Source of the DNA: Pricia mediterranea
GTDB lineage: Bacteria > Bacteroidota > Bacteroidia > Flavobacteriales > Flavobacteriaceae
Length of the DNA: 64,000 nucleotides
NCBI RefSeq assembly: GCF_032248455.1
Contig: NZ_JAVTTP010000001.1
Location: 3,942,001 to 4,006,000, forward strand
Reading direction: 5' to 3'
Part shown: positions 1 through 9,588 of the stretch, piece by piece
Layout of the letters: each line of letters begins with the position of its first letter
How positions within the stretch are numbered: position 1 is the stretch's first letter
The notes under the pieces: generated by a model
Seen by the model: only the letters and a program-made list of their open reading frames with translations
The model's database searches: none
Told to the model about the DNA's origin: nothing
Made by a program: the position numbers and the translations under genes

Positions 1-424
1 TCTCCAGAACCGGTACGCATTCTTCTTCCGTAACCCCAGGGTACACCGTAGATTCATAAATAACAACGTCTCCTTTTTTTAAGACTTTGCCCACGGTTTC
101 GCTTGACTTGTAAAGCGGCGTCAAAATGGGTCGGTTGGTACTGTCGACGGGTGTCGGAACGGTGACGACGTAATAATTGCAATCTGAAATATCTTCCAAC
201 TGATTCGAGCAAAAAAGGCCGGTTTCCATTTTGGGGCTCTCCGAAAGTACTTTCTTAAGCACATCATCAGCTACTTCTAGGGTGCTGTCAGTGCCAGAAC
301 GTAGTTCTTTGATACGTTCTTCATTAATATCAAATCCCACCACAGGATATTTGGTGGCAAACAAACGTGCCAAAGGAAGACCTACATATCCGAGGCCGAT
401 TACCGCGATTTTAATATCTTTCAT
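1..424 (-). CDS. nucleotide-sugar dehydrogenase, TviB/WbpA-like (N-terminal part, cut by window edge)
   Basis: The first 141 residues are inside the window; the gene runs off the left edge. The N-terminus reads MKDIKIAVIGLGYVGLPLA, the Rossmann dinucleotide fold of the UDP-glucose/GDP-mannose dehydrogenase family, followed by FDINEERIKEL and, near residue 96, VTVPTPVD, and YESTVYPG near residue 128, both typical of the UDP-N-acetylhexosamine 6-dehydrogenase branch (TviB/WbpA). Such enzymes oxidise UDP-GlcNAc or UDP-GalNAc to the uronic acid in the cytoplasm for capsule or O-antigen. A TviC/WbpP-like epimerase lies 63 bp upstream on the same strand, which together would give UDP-GalNAcA. The catalytic cysteine lies outside the window, so activity cannot be judged. 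Confidence 0.88.
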   Translation of the reverse strand, partial: MKDIKIAVIGLGYVGLPLARLFATKYPVVGFDINEERIKELRSGTDSTLEVADDVLKKVLSESPKMETGLFCSNQLEDISDCNYYVVTVPTPVDSTNRPILTPLYKSSETVGKVLKKGDVVIYESTVYPGVTEEECVPVLE

Positions 425-487
425 AAAGTTGTATTTCGTTACAGGTTGTATGTTTCAAAATTTGGACTGTCGATGAAGTGGTGTTGT

Positions 488-1492
488 CTATCCCCTGTCC
501 AAATTCTCCCAGTACCAAGATACAGCCTCCTTGAGACCTTTTTCTATATCGTATTCGGGATCATAACCCAAAAGGTTCTTGGCTTTTTCTATGGAGGCTA
601 GCGAATGTGGTACGTCTCCGGCACGCTCGGGTCCATGTTTCGGATGTATATCCTTGATCTTGGGGTCGAATTCCGAAAGATAATCCTTCAGTAATCCAAT
701 CAGTTCAGTCAGGGTCGTACGTTCGCCATAGGCCACATTATACACCGTGTTGACAGCTTCGGGCGATGATGCCATAAGAGACCGTATATTGGCTTCGATT
801 ACATTATCGATATACGTAAAATCCCGGGAAAAAGACCCATCACCGTTGATAGTAGGTGCTTCATGGTTGACCAATTGGATAACGAACTTGGGAATAACAG
901 CAGCGTACGCCCCATTGGGGTCTTGCTGTCTTCCGAATACGTTAAAATAGCGGAGGCCGATGGTTTCCAAACCATAGGTCTTGGCAAAGACGTTTGCATA
1001 CAATTCGTTGACATATTTGGTAATCGCATACGGGGAAAGTGGCTTTCCAATAACTTCTTCGACCTTGGGCATTTCTTTCGAATCTCCATAGGTGGAGGAG
1101 CTCGCCGCGTAAACGAAACGTTTCACCTGAGCGTCACGGGCGGCGACCAACATGTTCAAAAACCCCGATACATTGACCTCGTTACTGGTTATCGGATCGT
1201 TGATAGAACGAGGTACCGAGCCCAAAGCCGCCTGATGCAGTATGTGGTCTACATTTTCTGTGGCCTTTTTACAGGTTTCGAGATCTCGAATATCGCCTTC
1301 AACGAATTCAAAATTTTCGCTATCGAGAAAAGCTTTTATATTTTCTCTCTTTCCGGTTGCCAAGTTGTCGAGACATCTGACCTTATTGCCATTTTGCAAC
1401 AGCCATTCACAGAGGTTCGAACCGATGAAACCGGCTCCGCCGGTTACAAGTATGTTTAAGTCAGAGGAAAAATTTACAGAGTGGAGAGACAT
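488..1492 (-). CDS. NAD-dependent UDP-N-acetylglucosamine 4-epimerase, TviC/WbpP-like
   Basis: A 334-residue extended short-chain dehydrogenase. The NAD-binding loop GGAGFIG is at residues 18-24, the SSST serine/threonine patch at 131-134 and the catalytic YAITK (Tyr155, Lys159) follows. The stretch LGSVPRSI near residue 90 and the [18 protein letters not shown] segment are features I know from the WbpP/TviC group that interconverts UDP-GlcNAc(A) and UDP-GalNAc(A). It sits just upstream of the TviB-like dehydrogenase on the same strand, matching the Vi-antigen/B-band precursor pair. An N-terminal extension of about 10 residues precedes the core; only one methionine is available there. The exact preferred substrate is inferred from family resemblance. 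Confidence 0.88.
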   Translation of the reverse strand: MSLHSVNFSSDLNILVTGGAGFIGSNLCEWLLQNGNKVRCLDNLATGKRENIKAFLDSENFEFVEGDIRDLETCKKATENVDHILHQAALGSVPRSINDPITSNEVNVSGFLNMLVAARDAQVKRFVYAASSSTYGDSKEMPKVEEVIGKPLSPYAITKYVNELYANVFAKTYGLETIGLRYFNVFGRQQDPNGAYAAVIPKFVIQLVNHEAPTINGDGSFSRDFTYIDNVIEANIRSLMASSPEAVNTVYNVAYGERTTLTELIGLLKDYLSEFDPKIKDIHPKHGPERAGDVPHSLASIEKAKNLLGYDPEYDIEKGLKEAVSWYWENLDRG

Positions 1493-1619
1493 TTGAATTA
1501 TTTTTTCGGTGGTTCACACTCAATCGTGACCAAACCGGATGGTGGTTATTTAAATCCTGCAAAGATGTAAAAAAAATCTGTCCGTAACATCGTATTTCGT
1601 GCAAATGCTTTGATATACG

Positions 1620-2648
1620 CTAAGCGGACCGAATGTTTTTAAAATAGGCCTTATACCATTTCACAAACTTGCCGACCCCCTCATATACCGGTGTATCGGG
1701 CCGATAATCATAATCATCAATAAGGTCATCGACATCCGCCCAGGTCCGCTCGACATCGCCGGGCTGCATGGGTAACATCTCCTTTTCCGCTTTTTTGCCC
1801 ACGTGTTTTTCGATGGCTTCGATAAAGTCGGACAGCTGTACGGTGTTGTTGTTGCCTATGTTATAAATTTCGTACAACTTCCGGTCGGGGACGGGCTTTT
1901 CGATAATACGGGCGACGCCCTCGACGATATCATCGATATAGGTGAAGTCCCGCTGCATCTTGCCGTGGTTGAATACCTTGATGGGGCGGTCGTTCATAAT
2001 GGCATCGGTAAATAGAAAGATGGCCATATCGGGACGGCCCCAGGGACCGTACACCGTGAAAAATCGGAGTCCCGTTGTGGGAATATCGAAAAGATGGCTG
2101 TAGGTATGGGCCATAAGCTCGTTGCTTTTCTTGCTGGCGGCATATAGGCTGATGGGGTGGTCCACATTGTCTTCGGTGGAAAAGGGAATCTTTTTGTTCA
2201 AGCCGTAAACGCTCGAGCTACTGGCATAGACCAGATGTTTTATTTTATAGTTTCGACAGCATTCCAACAGATTTAAAAACCCGACGATATTACTGTCAAT
2301 ATACGTCTCCGGATTTTCCAAGCTATATCGTACCCCGGCCTGTGCTGCGAGGTTGCAGACCACATCGATGTTTTCCTGTTCGAACAATCGGGGGAGGGCC
2401 TCCCGATCTTCCAAGTTCATCCGGACAAAAGTGAATTTATCCCCATGCAAAGTTCCCGAACAGATTTCGTTGAAGACCTCCGCATCCTTTCGGGAAATGC
2501 CCAACTGTTTTAGCCGATCGTATTTTAGGTCAACGCTGTAATAATCGTTTATGTTGTCCAAACCGATTACCGTAAAATCCCGCTTTAAAAGCGCTTCGCA
2601 TAAATGGTATCCGATAAAGCCTGCAGCGCCTGTTACTAGTATGTTCAT
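1620..2648 (-). CDS. UDP-glucuronate 4-epimerase-like SDR (CapI/LspL type)
   Basis: 342 residues. The N-terminus [16 protein letters not shown] is the NAD-binding loop, [16 protein letters not shown] near residue 31 is the typical CapI/LspL signature, and the active site is SSSS at 143-146 with Tyr169-x3-Lys173. The family converts UDP-glucuronate to UDP-galacturonate. The start codon overlaps the stop of ugd by four bases (ATGA), so the two are almost certainly translationally coupled: ugd makes UDP-glucuronate and this enzyme epimerises it. Cytoplasmic, supplying uronic acids to the polysaccharide locus. Confidence 0.9.
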   Translation of the reverse strand: MNILVTGAAGFIGYHLCEALLKRDFTVIGLDNINDYYSVDLKYDRLKQLGISRKDAEVFNEICSGTLHGDKFTFVRMNLEDREALPRLFEQENIDVVCNLAAQAGVRYSLENPETYIDSNIVGFLNLLECCRNYKIKHLVYASSSSVYGLNKKIPFSTEDNVDHPISLYAASKKSNELMAHTYSHLFDIPTTGLRFFTVYGPWGRPDMAIFLFTDAIMNDRPIKVFNHGKMQRDFTYIDDIVEGVARIIEKPVPDRKLYEIYNIGNNNTVQLSDFIEAIEKHVGKKAEKEMLPMQPGDVERTWADVDDLIDDYDYRPDTPVYEGVGKFVKWYKAYFKNIRSA

Positions 2649-4042
2649 GATTGTCCGATCTTATAGTATTGGAAGCCTTTTTCTTCCATTTCTGCTTTCG
2701 ACAACATACGCCGGCCATCGAAAACAAAGGCGGGTTTTAACATTTTTTCGTAAATGGTATTCCAATCGTATTCCTTAAACTCGTCCCATTCCGTCAGCAG
2801 GGCGATGGCATGGGCTTCCTCGGCAGCTTCCATGGGGTCCTTTACAACCTTCAAAAGGCGTCGATTCTCCTCTGGTGATCGGGTGCCCAACTCATCAAGG
2901 TCGGCATAGATACGGTCTTCCGAAACTTTTGGATCATAGACCGTGATTTCGGCGCGTTCCTCCAATAGGGCATCCGCTACATATATAGCTGCCGATTCCC
3001 GGGTATCGTTGGTGTCTTTTTTAAAGGCCCATCCAAAGAAAGCGATTTTTTTGCCGGACACCGTATTATAAAGGGTAGAGATGATATGGTCGGCAAAGCG
3101 TTTTTTCTGGTAGTCGTTCATAATGATGACCTGCTCCCAATAGTCCGCCACTTCCTGCAGGCCGAAACTCCGGGCGATATAGACCAGGTTAAGGATGTCT
3201 TTCTGAAAGCATGATCCGCCGAACCCAACGGAAGCGTTCAGGAATTTCGGTCCTATCCGGCTATCGGTACCTATGGCGCGGGAAACTTCCGCAACATTGG
3301 CATCGGTTCGTTCACAGAGCGCGGAAATCGCGTTGATGGAGGAAACCCGTTGGGCCAAAAAGGCATTGGCAACCAGTTTGGAAAGTTCCGAAGACCATAC
3401 GTTTGTCTGTAATATACGTTCTTTCGGAAGCCAATGTTCGTAAATGGAGCTTAGAATATTCTTGGCTTCCTGTCCCGATGGGGTATCATCCCCACCAATA
3501 AGTACCCGGTCGGCGTTCAATAGATCGTCCACAGCGGTACCCTCGGCTAAAAATTCTGGATTGGACAGTATTTCAAAATTCACACCGTTGCCCGTATTTT
3601 CAAGGATGCTCTTGATGGCGCTTGCGGTTCGTACCGGCAGCGTAGATTTCTCGACTACGATTTTATCCGTCTTGGCGACCTTGGCGATATTCCGTGCGCA
3701 AAGCTCCACAAATTTTAGATCGGCCGCCTGGCCTTTGCCTTTTCCGTAGGTTTTGGTCGGCGTGTTGACCGATATAAAAACGATTTCCGCCTCATCGATG
3801 GCTTTATCGACCTCCGTAGAAAAAAACAGGTTTTTGCCACGGTTGGCCCCTACGATTTCCTTGAGTCCCGGCTCGTAAATAGGCAGCTTGTCCAGATCCT
3901 CATCGTTCCAATCGTCGATGCGCTCTTGGTTGATGTCCACCACGGTGACCTGTATTTCGGGACATTGGTTGGCAATCACTGACATGGTAGGTCCACCGAC
4001 ATAGCCGGCGCCGATACAACAAATTTTACTGACTTTTTTCAC
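2645..4042 (-). CDS. ugd: UDP-glucose 6-dehydrogenase
   Basis: 465 residues, of the long, eukaryote-like UDP-glucose dehydrogenase type. It has the N-terminal [14 protein letters not shown] nucleotide-binding loop (residues 11-24), [10 protein letters not shown] at 131-140, [10 protein letters not shown] at 161-170 and the catalytic [10 protein letters not shown] with Cys278. The C-terminal domain carries [15 protein letters not shown]. It oxidises UDP-glucose to UDP-glucuronate with two NAD+, the branch point for the UDP-galacturonate epimerase that overlaps it downstream and for the divergently placed UDP-xylose synthase. The 236-bp divergent gap to that gene probably holds promoters for both, but I could not find an exact TAnnTTTG box there. 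Confidence 0.95.
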   Translation of the reverse strand: MKKVSKICCIGAGYVGGPTMSVIANQCPEIQVTVVDINQERIDDWNDEDLDKLPIYEPGLKEIVGANRGKNLFFSTEVDKAIDEAEIVFISVNTPTKTYGKGKGQAADLKFVELCARNIAKVAKTDKIVVEKSTLPVRTASAIKSILENTGNGVNFEILSNPEFLAEGTAVDDLLNADRVLIGGDDTPSGQEAKNILSSIYEHWLPKERILQTNVWSSELSKLVANAFLAQRVSSINAISALCERTDANVAEVSRAIGTDSRIGPKFLNASVGFGGSCFQKDILNLVYIARSFGLQEVADYWEQVIIMNDYQKKRFADHIISTLYNTVSGKKIAFFGWAFKKDTNDTRESAAIYVADALLEERAEITVYDPKVSEDRIYADLDELGTRSPEENRRLLKVVKDPMEAAEEAHAIALLTEWDEFKEYDWNTIYEKMLKPAFVFDGRRMLSKAEMEEKGFQYYKIGQS

Positions 4043-4278
4043 AATATAGATTTAGGTTACCCAATATAAGAGATGCAAAGATTACTAAATAACTTAATAT
4101 AGTTAGGTATTTGTCGGTAAAAAGGGAGATTTATGGTTGATACGCGTTCGACAAGTACGAAATATTCCCTTACAGACCTTTCATCGGAGTTCTTACACCA
4201 CATATAGTATTTTGGGGGTAGGGGAGGTAGAGTTCCGATGTTTGTCTTTATCTTCGTCACAGCAACCCTATAAACCCC

Positions 4279-5271
4279 TTGACCTTGAAACGAATACTGA
4301 TTACAGGAGCGGCCGGATTTTTGGGCTCCCACCTCTGCGACCGGTTTATTAAAGAAGACTATCATGTCATCGCTATGGATAATCTGATTACCGGTGACCT
4401 GCGCAACTTGGAACATCTTTTTAAGCTATCGAACTTCGAGTTCTATCATCACGATGTGACCACGTTTGTACATGTGGCGGGGGAGTTGGATTATATCTTG
4501 CATTTTGCCTCTCCCGCGAGTCCCATCGACTATCTAAAGATTCCCATCCAGACCTTGAAAGTCGGGGCCTTGGGGACCCATAATCTTTTGGGGTTGGCCA
4601 AAGATAAAAAGGCCCGCATCCTCATCGCTTCTACCTCCGAAATTTATGGGGATCCCCTGGTGCATCCGCAGACGGAAGACTATTACGGAAATGTGAACAC
4701 CATCGGGCCGCGCGGGGTTTACGACGAGGCCAAACGCTTTATGGAATCCATTACCATGGCCTACCATCGTTTTCACGGGGTGGAAACCCGGATTGTACGG
4801 ATATTTAATACGTACGGACCCCGAATGCGCCTGAACGACGGGCGGGTCATCCCGGCATTTATTGGACAGGCCTTGAGGGGCGAAGACCTCACCGTTTTCG
4901 GGGATGGCAGCCAAACCCGCTCTTTTTGTTACGTGGATGATGAAATCGAAGGTATTTACCGCTTGCTCTTAAGTGATCACGCCCATCCCGTAAATATCGG
5001 AAATCCGCATGAGATTACCATTAGGGATTTTGCCGAGGAAATTGTTAGACTAACGGGCACCGATCAAAAAGTGGTCTACAAGCCGTTGCCGAAAGATGAC
5101 CCCATGCAGCGACAGCCCGATATCTCAAAGGCCAAGGAGCTTTTGGGATGGGAGCCCAAGGTATCCCGCGAGGAGGGAATGAAAAAGACCTACGAGTACT
5201 TTAAATCCCTTCCGCAAGAAGAATTGTATAAAAAGGAACACAAAGATTTTAAAAAGTACAATAGAAAATAG
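4279..5271 (+). CDS. UDP-glucuronate decarboxylase (UDP-xylose synthase)
   Basis: 330 residues. After the NAD loop [10 protein letters not shown] (residues 10-19) come [11 protein letters not shown] (75-85), [10 protein letters not shown] (118-126) and the catalytic YDEAK (Tyr148, Lys152), all diagnostic of the UXS/ArnA-decarboxylase group, then [10 protein letters not shown]. It converts UDP-glucuronate to UDP-xylose with release of CO2. No in-frame ATG exists between the upstream stop at 4228 and the core, so it must start at TTG 4279 or TTG 4285; the latter gives MKRILITG, the usual family start. Divergent from ugd, its substrate supplier. Confidence 0.92.
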   Translation: MTLKRILITGAAGFLGSHLCDRFIKEDYHVIAMDNLITGDLRNLEHLFKLSNFEFYHHDVTTFVHVAGELDYILHFASPASPIDYLKIPIQTLKVGALGTHNLLGLAKDKKARILIASTSEIYGDPLVHPQTEDYYGNVNTIGPRGVYDEAKRFMESITMAYHRFHGVETRIVRIFNTYGPRMRLNDGRVIPAFIGQALRGEDLTVFGDGSQTRSFCYVDDEIEGIYRLLLSDHAHPVNIGNPHEITIRDFAEEIVRLTGTDQKVVYKPLPKDDPMQRQPDISKAKELLGWEPKVSREEGMKKTYEYFKSLPQEELYKKEHKDFKKYNRK

Positions 5272-5571
5272 GAGGCACGATGCAACACGTTGACGATGAG
5301 TAACAAACCCTGATTTTTTATGAGTTCTTTAAGATGAATTTCATACCTTTCCGTCATGGTTCGTCCGGAATAGAACATCTTTTATTTAGTATTAATCGTA
5401 TCTAGCGTAATAATGCAAAGGTCTAAACCCTGTTGACCGATTTTTTTCAGGAGTTCGACTATTTAAATCGTCTCTATATCTTTTACGGGGTACTTTTACC
5501 GCCCCAAACAAAGGGCCGCCAATTGAGGTCCGCTATGAACAAAATGAACGCTAGTTCAAAACCTTAAGCTA
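5272..5571. other. intergenic stretch before the aminotransferase gene
   Basis: About 300 bp, visibly AT-richer than its neighbours. I see no convincing gene: plus-strand ATGs give only peptides of a few residues, and the one longer minus-strand frame (5190-5378) overlaps the end of the UDP-xylose synthase and has no recognisable family. It probably holds the promoter of the aminotransferase/dehydratase genes, but no exact TAnnTTTG box is present. Confidence 0.4.
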
Positions 5572-6702
5572 TTGAAAACGATCGTACACGATAAGATATG
5601 GCTATCATCGCCGCATATGGGCGGGTCTGAAGAGGCCTACGTCCAAGAGGCTTTCGATACCAACTGGGTCGCTCCCTTGGGCCCGAATGTAAACCAGTTT
5701 GAGCAGGCTATCGCCGATTACGTCAACGAAGGTGTGCATGTGGCCGCCCTCAGTTCGGGTACGGCCGCCATTCATCTGGCGCTTCAGTTGCTGGGCGTGT
5801 CTCGGGGCGACGAAGTGCTTTGCCAAAGTTTTACCTTCTCCGCATCGGCCAACCCCATTTTATATCTCGGGGCTACCCCTGTTTTCGTGGATAGTGAACA
5901 GGACACTTGGAACCTTTCCCCCGAAATCTTGGAAAAAGCGATTTTGGACCGGATGGCCAATGGGAAAAAGCCGAAGGCGATTGTCGCGGTACATTTATAT
6001 GGAATGCCTTATAAAACTGATGAAATCTCTAGAATCGCCGAGAATTACGGAATTCCCATAGTCGAAGATAGCGCCGAGGCTTTAGGGAGCGCCGTAAGCG
6101 GACAAAAGTGCGGTAGTTTTGGCGATATCGGGATCTTCTCCTTCAATGGGAACAAAATTATAACGACCTCGGGTGGCGGTGCGCTTTTATCAAAAAGTGA
6201 AAATGTAAAAAAGAAAGCGGTCTTTTTGGCGACCCAGGCCAGGGACGATGCCCCACACTATCAACACTCTTCCATCGGTTATAACTATAGGATGAGCAAC
6301 GTGCTGGCCGGTATCGGTCGCGGTCAAATGGAGGTGCTTGACGACCGGGTGACCGCCCGTAGAAAAAACCATAACTTTTACCAATCACATTTGGGCCAGT
6401 TACCCGAAATCGAATTTTTGAAAGAGCCCGACGGATTTTACTCCAATCGTTGGTTGACCTGCGTGCTTACGCCCTCATTTGAATACCGGGAAAAATTACG
6501 CCTGGCTCTTTTGGATCAAAATATAGAATCGCGACCGCTTTGGAAGCCGATGCATTTACAGCCAATCTTCAAAAAGTATCCCTCGTACAGTGACGGAACC
6601 TCTGAAAAATTATTCGATCGGGGACTTTGTCTTCCGAGCGGTTCGAACCTGTCGCAAAACGATTTGGAAAGAATCGTCGAAATTATCCTAAAAAACCAAT
6701 AA
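5572..6702 (+). CDS. DegT/DnrJ/EryC1/StrS-family sugar aminotransferase, PglE-like
   Basis: 376 residues, fold-type I PLP enzyme. The opening KIWLSSPHMGGSE is characteristic of the PglE/4-keto-sugar aminotransferase branch; ALSSGTAAIHLAL (residues about 59-71) binds phosphate of PLP, VEDSAEALGS follows, and SFNGNKIITTSGGG contains the PLP-binding Lys195. The substrate would be a UDP-4-keto-6-deoxy-HexNAc, as made by the dehydratase encoded one base downstream. The start is TTG: an in-frame TGA lies at 5545 and the next ATG (5617) would remove the conserved SSPHMGG segment. No PglD-like acetyltransferase or PglC-like transferase is in the window, so the final sugar is inferred. Confidence 0.9.
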   Translation: MKTIVHDKIWLSSPHMGGSEEAYVQEAFDTNWVAPLGPNVNQFEQAIADYVNEGVHVAALSSGTAAIHLALQLLGVSRGDEVLCQSFTFSASANPILYLGATPVFVDSEQDTWNLSPEILEKAILDRMANGKKPKAIVAVHLYGMPYKTDEISRIAENYGIPIVEDSAEALGSAVSGQKCGSFGDIGIFSFNGNKIITTSGGGALLSKSENVKKKAVFLATQARDDAPHYQHSSIGYNYRMSNVLAGIGRGQMEVLDDRVTARRKNHNFYQSHLGQLPEIEFLKEPDGFYSNRWLTCVLTPSFEYREKLRLALLDQNIESRPLWKPMHLQPIFKKYPSYSDGTSEKLFDRGLCLPSGSNLSQNDLERIVEIILKNQ

Positions 6703-6703
6703 A

Positions 6704-8635
6704 ATGATCAAAGAGTATTTGGTTAGCAATGCCCATAGGTACGCGTCTAAGTGGCTCGTACTGGTGATCGACGTGTGTATGATTTCCGTTTCTTTTGTGC
6801 TATCATATCTCATCCGCTTCAATCTGACCCTGGATTTCGATATTGACAAGCTGTTCATTCAGTTGCCCATTATAGCCCTGATCTCTGCGGTGGCCTTTGT
6901 ATTTACGGGTTCCCACAAAGGCGTCGTACGCCATACAGGGGTTCGGGACGTGTACAACATTTTTAATGCCATCTGCCTATCGAGCATCCTATTGATTACC
7001 ATAGTGCTGTTGAATCGCGAGATGGGTATCCTCAACGATTTTACCGTACCCCTGGGCATCATCATCATCCATAGTCTCCTGTCCTTTATCGCGCTGACGG
7101 CATCCCGGTACGTTTTTAAATCACTGTACGACAATCTGATGGCGCAAGGCTTTAAATCCAACCGGAACGTTCTGATTTACGGGGCGGGCGAATCGGGAAT
7201 TTTGACCCAAAACGCCTTGGCCAACCACACCAAGAGCAAGGTCAGGGTAGTGGGATATGTGGATGAGGATGAAAAAAAAGTCGGGAAGTCCATCAACGGG
7301 TTAAAGGTATTTTCAAGGGCAGTGCTGAACCGTAACTTTTTGGTTAAAAATCGAATATCCGAGGTTATTTTTTCCATGCAGAACATCGACCCAAAGCGAT
7401 TGAAAGATCTTGTGGAGAGCTTGGTCGATTTTCCCGTGCAGGTGAAGATCGTGCCCCCGGTCGAACAATGGATCAATGGTAAATTACAGGTGTCTCAAAT
7501 AAAACAGATTCAGATCGAGGACCTGTTGAACAGGGCGCCGATCAGCATACGGAACTCCAAAATATCGAAAGAGGTCAAGGATAAGGTGGTTCTGGTGACC
7601 GGGGGCGCAGGATCTATAGGCAGTGAAATAGTAAGGCAGGTCTGTACCTACGACTATAAGGCCCTGATCATCATCGATCAGTCCGAATCCGAGTTGTATA
7701 ACTTGCAACAAGAACTGAAGCAGAATGGATACCATAATTATTTACCTATCGTAGGGGATGTTAGGGACAAAAATCGGCTCAATAACATTTTTCAAGAACA
7801 TCGGCCCGACATCGTGTTCCACGCCGCCGCCTATAAGCATGTGCCCTTGATGGAATATAACTCATACGAGGCCATAAAAATCAATATTGCAGGTACCAAG
7901 GTGGTGGCCGATCTGGCCCTTAGCCATAATACCGACAAGTTTATATTTATCTCTACCGATAAGGCGGTCAACCCCACCAACGTGATGGGAGCCACAAAGC
8001 GCATCGCCGAGATGTACATCGCCTGTATGCAGCAGCAGGGGAAGACGAAATTTATCACCACCCGTTTCGGCAATGTCCTGGGCTCCAACGGCTCTGTGAT
8101 TCCCTTGTTCAAAAAACAGATCGATAAAGGGGGGCCGTTGACAGTGACCCACGAAGAGGTGACCCGCTATTTTATGACCATTCCCGAAGCTTCGCAACTG
8201 GTATTGGAAGCCGGGGCCATGGGCGATGGGGGCGAAATCTTTATTTTTGATATGGGCGAATCGGTGAAGATATTCGACCTGGCCAAAAATATGATCAAGT
8301 TGTCGGGACTTCGCTATCCCGAAGACATCAATATTAAAATAACCGGATTACGTCCCGGGGAAAAATTGTACGAAGAGCTGCTGGCCAATGGGGAAAATAC
8401 CTTGCCCACGTATCACAAGAAAATTATGATCAGTAAGAGCCGGACGTTTGACTATACCCTGATCCGGTCGAAAATTGATGAACTCTGCGTTTCCAACATG
8501 TTCTTCAACGGCAGTACAATTAGTCTAATGAAGGAAATTGTTCCCGAATACATCTCCAATAATTCCGAGCTTTGTTCGTTTGATAAAAAGAAACCGAAGG
8601 TCAAGAGCGAACGTTCCCTTAAGAAAGTATTATAA
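6704..8635 (+). CDS. membrane nucleotide-sugar 4,6-dehydratase, PglF/WbpM/CapD-like
   Basis: 643 residues. Four hydrophobic segments lie within residues about 15-135, followed by a first Rossmann-like domain (IYGAGESG near 162) and the catalytic SDR domain beginning VLVTGGAGSIGSE near residue 296. The active site has STDKAVNPTNVMGATKR, with Met in place of the usual SDR tyrosine before the Lys, as known for WbpM-type dehydratases. The family converts UDP-GlcNAc to UDP-4-keto-6-deoxy-HexNAc at the inner face of the cytoplasmic membrane. It starts one base after the aminotransferase stop, so the two are an operon making a UDP-4-amino-4,6-dideoxy-HexNAc (bacillosamine-type precursor). Confidence 0.92.
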   Translation: MIKEYLVSNAHRYASKWLVLVIDVCMISVSFVLSYLIRFNLTLDFDIDKLFIQLPIIALISAVAFVFTGSHKGVVRHTGVRDVYNIFNAICLSSILLITIVLLNREMGILNDFTVPLGIIIIHSLLSFIALTASRYVFKSLYDNLMAQGFKSNRNVLIYGAGESGILTQNALANHTKSKVRVVGYVDEDEKKVGKSINGLKVFSRAVLNRNFLVKNRISEVIFSMQNIDPKRLKDLVESLVDFPVQVKIVPPVEQWINGKLQVSQIKQIQIEDLLNRAPISIRNSKISKEVKDKVVLVTGGAGSIGSEIVRQVCTYDYKALIIIDQSESELYNLQQELKQNGYHNYLPIVGDVRDKNRLNNIFQEHRPDIVFHAAAYKHVPLMEYNSYEAIKINIAGTKVVADLALSHNTDKFIFISTDKAVNPTNVMGATKRIAEMYIACMQQQGKTKFITTRFGNVLGSNGSVIPLFKKQIDKGGPLTVTHEEVTRYFMTIPEASQLVLEAGAMGDGGEIFIFDMGESVKIFDLAKNMIKLSGLRYPEDINIKITGLRPGEKLYEELLANGENTLPTYHKKIMISKSRTFDYTLIRSKIDELCVSNMFFNGSTISLMKEIVPEYISNNSELCSFDKKKPKVKSERSLKKVL

Positions 8636-8754
8636 TGCTATAAGGTCTTAGTACCTGAGCATGGCGAACGCCTTCAACCAAGGGAAGAGGCCAATTCATG
8701 GAATAATCTTTCGGTAATCTATTTTTTAGTAATATTGCACTAAATTTTTAAAAA

Positions 8755-9555
8755 ATGAAAAACATTCTCAAAGCACGTGTATCGGTTGGTCTGAAAAGAA
8801 GTGCGGTTCCCGTATTGACACTTTGCGCGCTATTGATGACCTCTTGCGCCACAAAAGAAGATGTGGTCTATTTTCAGAATACCGGTGACTTTGAGACCCT
8901 GGTCGATAAAAATAGCATTACCCCTAAATTTAAGGTCGATGATGTGCTGAGCATCTATGTCTCTACCTTGGATAACGTGGCCAGTGCGCCTTTTAATCTG
9001 CTTAGAGGTACATCTGAGGGCGGCTTTCGGCCCGAACAGGTCGATTATCTGATCGATAAAGACGGGGAAATCGATTTTCCCGTAATCGGCAAAATAAAGG
9101 TAGCCGGACTTTCTTCGGAAGAACTAAGGGTCTTGCTTCGGGACCGACTCTCGGAATACCTTAAAGATCCCATTATCAATATCCGTCTCCGAAACTTTAC
9201 GGTCACCGTATTGGGTGAAGTAAACCGTCCGGGAACTTACCCTGTGGACGGCGAACGTATCACGATCATGGAAGCCTTGGGTATGGCCAGCGACCTGACC
9301 ATTAAAGGTAAGCGGGAAAATGTGATGGTCATACGTGATTTTGATGGTACCAAGGTCTATCACCGTATCAACCTAAAGCGTAAGGAAGCTATGAGTTCCC
9401 CGGTCTATTACCTGACCCAAAACGATATTGTCTATGTGGAGCCGAACAAATCCGCCATAACGGCATCGGCGCTGGATAATCGGGCGACCATCGCAATTTC
9501 TGTTGCCTCTTTGCTAATCACTTCGTCCGTGCTGTTGATTACCAGAACGAAGTAA
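8755..9555 (+). CDS. outer-membrane polysaccharide export lipoprotein, Wza/OPX family
   Basis: 266 residues. A signal peptide ends in the lipobox LMTSC (Cys about 32). The poly-export domain follows (FKVDDVLSIYVSTLDNVAS), then VDYLIDKDGEIDFPVIGKIKV and an SLBB segment TVLGEVNRPGTYPVDG. The C-terminus carries a hydrophobic helix ending in TRTK, typical of Bacteroidota OPX proteins. It forms the outer-membrane exit for the polysaccharide and partners the Wzc-like kinase encoded 33 bp downstream. A near-match to the Bacteroidota -7 box (TAATATTG, 8730-8737, one mismatch) precedes it. Confidence 0.93.
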   Translation: MKNILKARVSVGLKRSAVPVLTLCALLMTSCATKEDVVYFQNTGDFETLVDKNSITPKFKVDDVLSIYVSTLDNVASAPFNLLRGTSEGGFRPEQVDYLIDKDGEIDFPVIGKIKVAGLSSEELRVLLRDRLSEYLKDPIINIRLRNFTVTVLGEVNRPGTYPVDGERITIMEALGMASDLTIKGKRENVMVIRDFDGTKVYHRINLKRKEAMSSPVYYLTQNDIVYVEPNKSAITASALDNRATIAISVASLLITSSVLLITRTK

Positions 9556-9588
9556 AATTAATTTCAGATAGCAAATCAACACCAAAGA

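Noticed and set aside
5190-5378. 62-codon minus-strand frame overlapping the UDP-xylose synthase 3' end
   Set aside because: The protein-like phrase near its start is short, it overlaps a certain gene by over 80 bp, and no family is recognisable.
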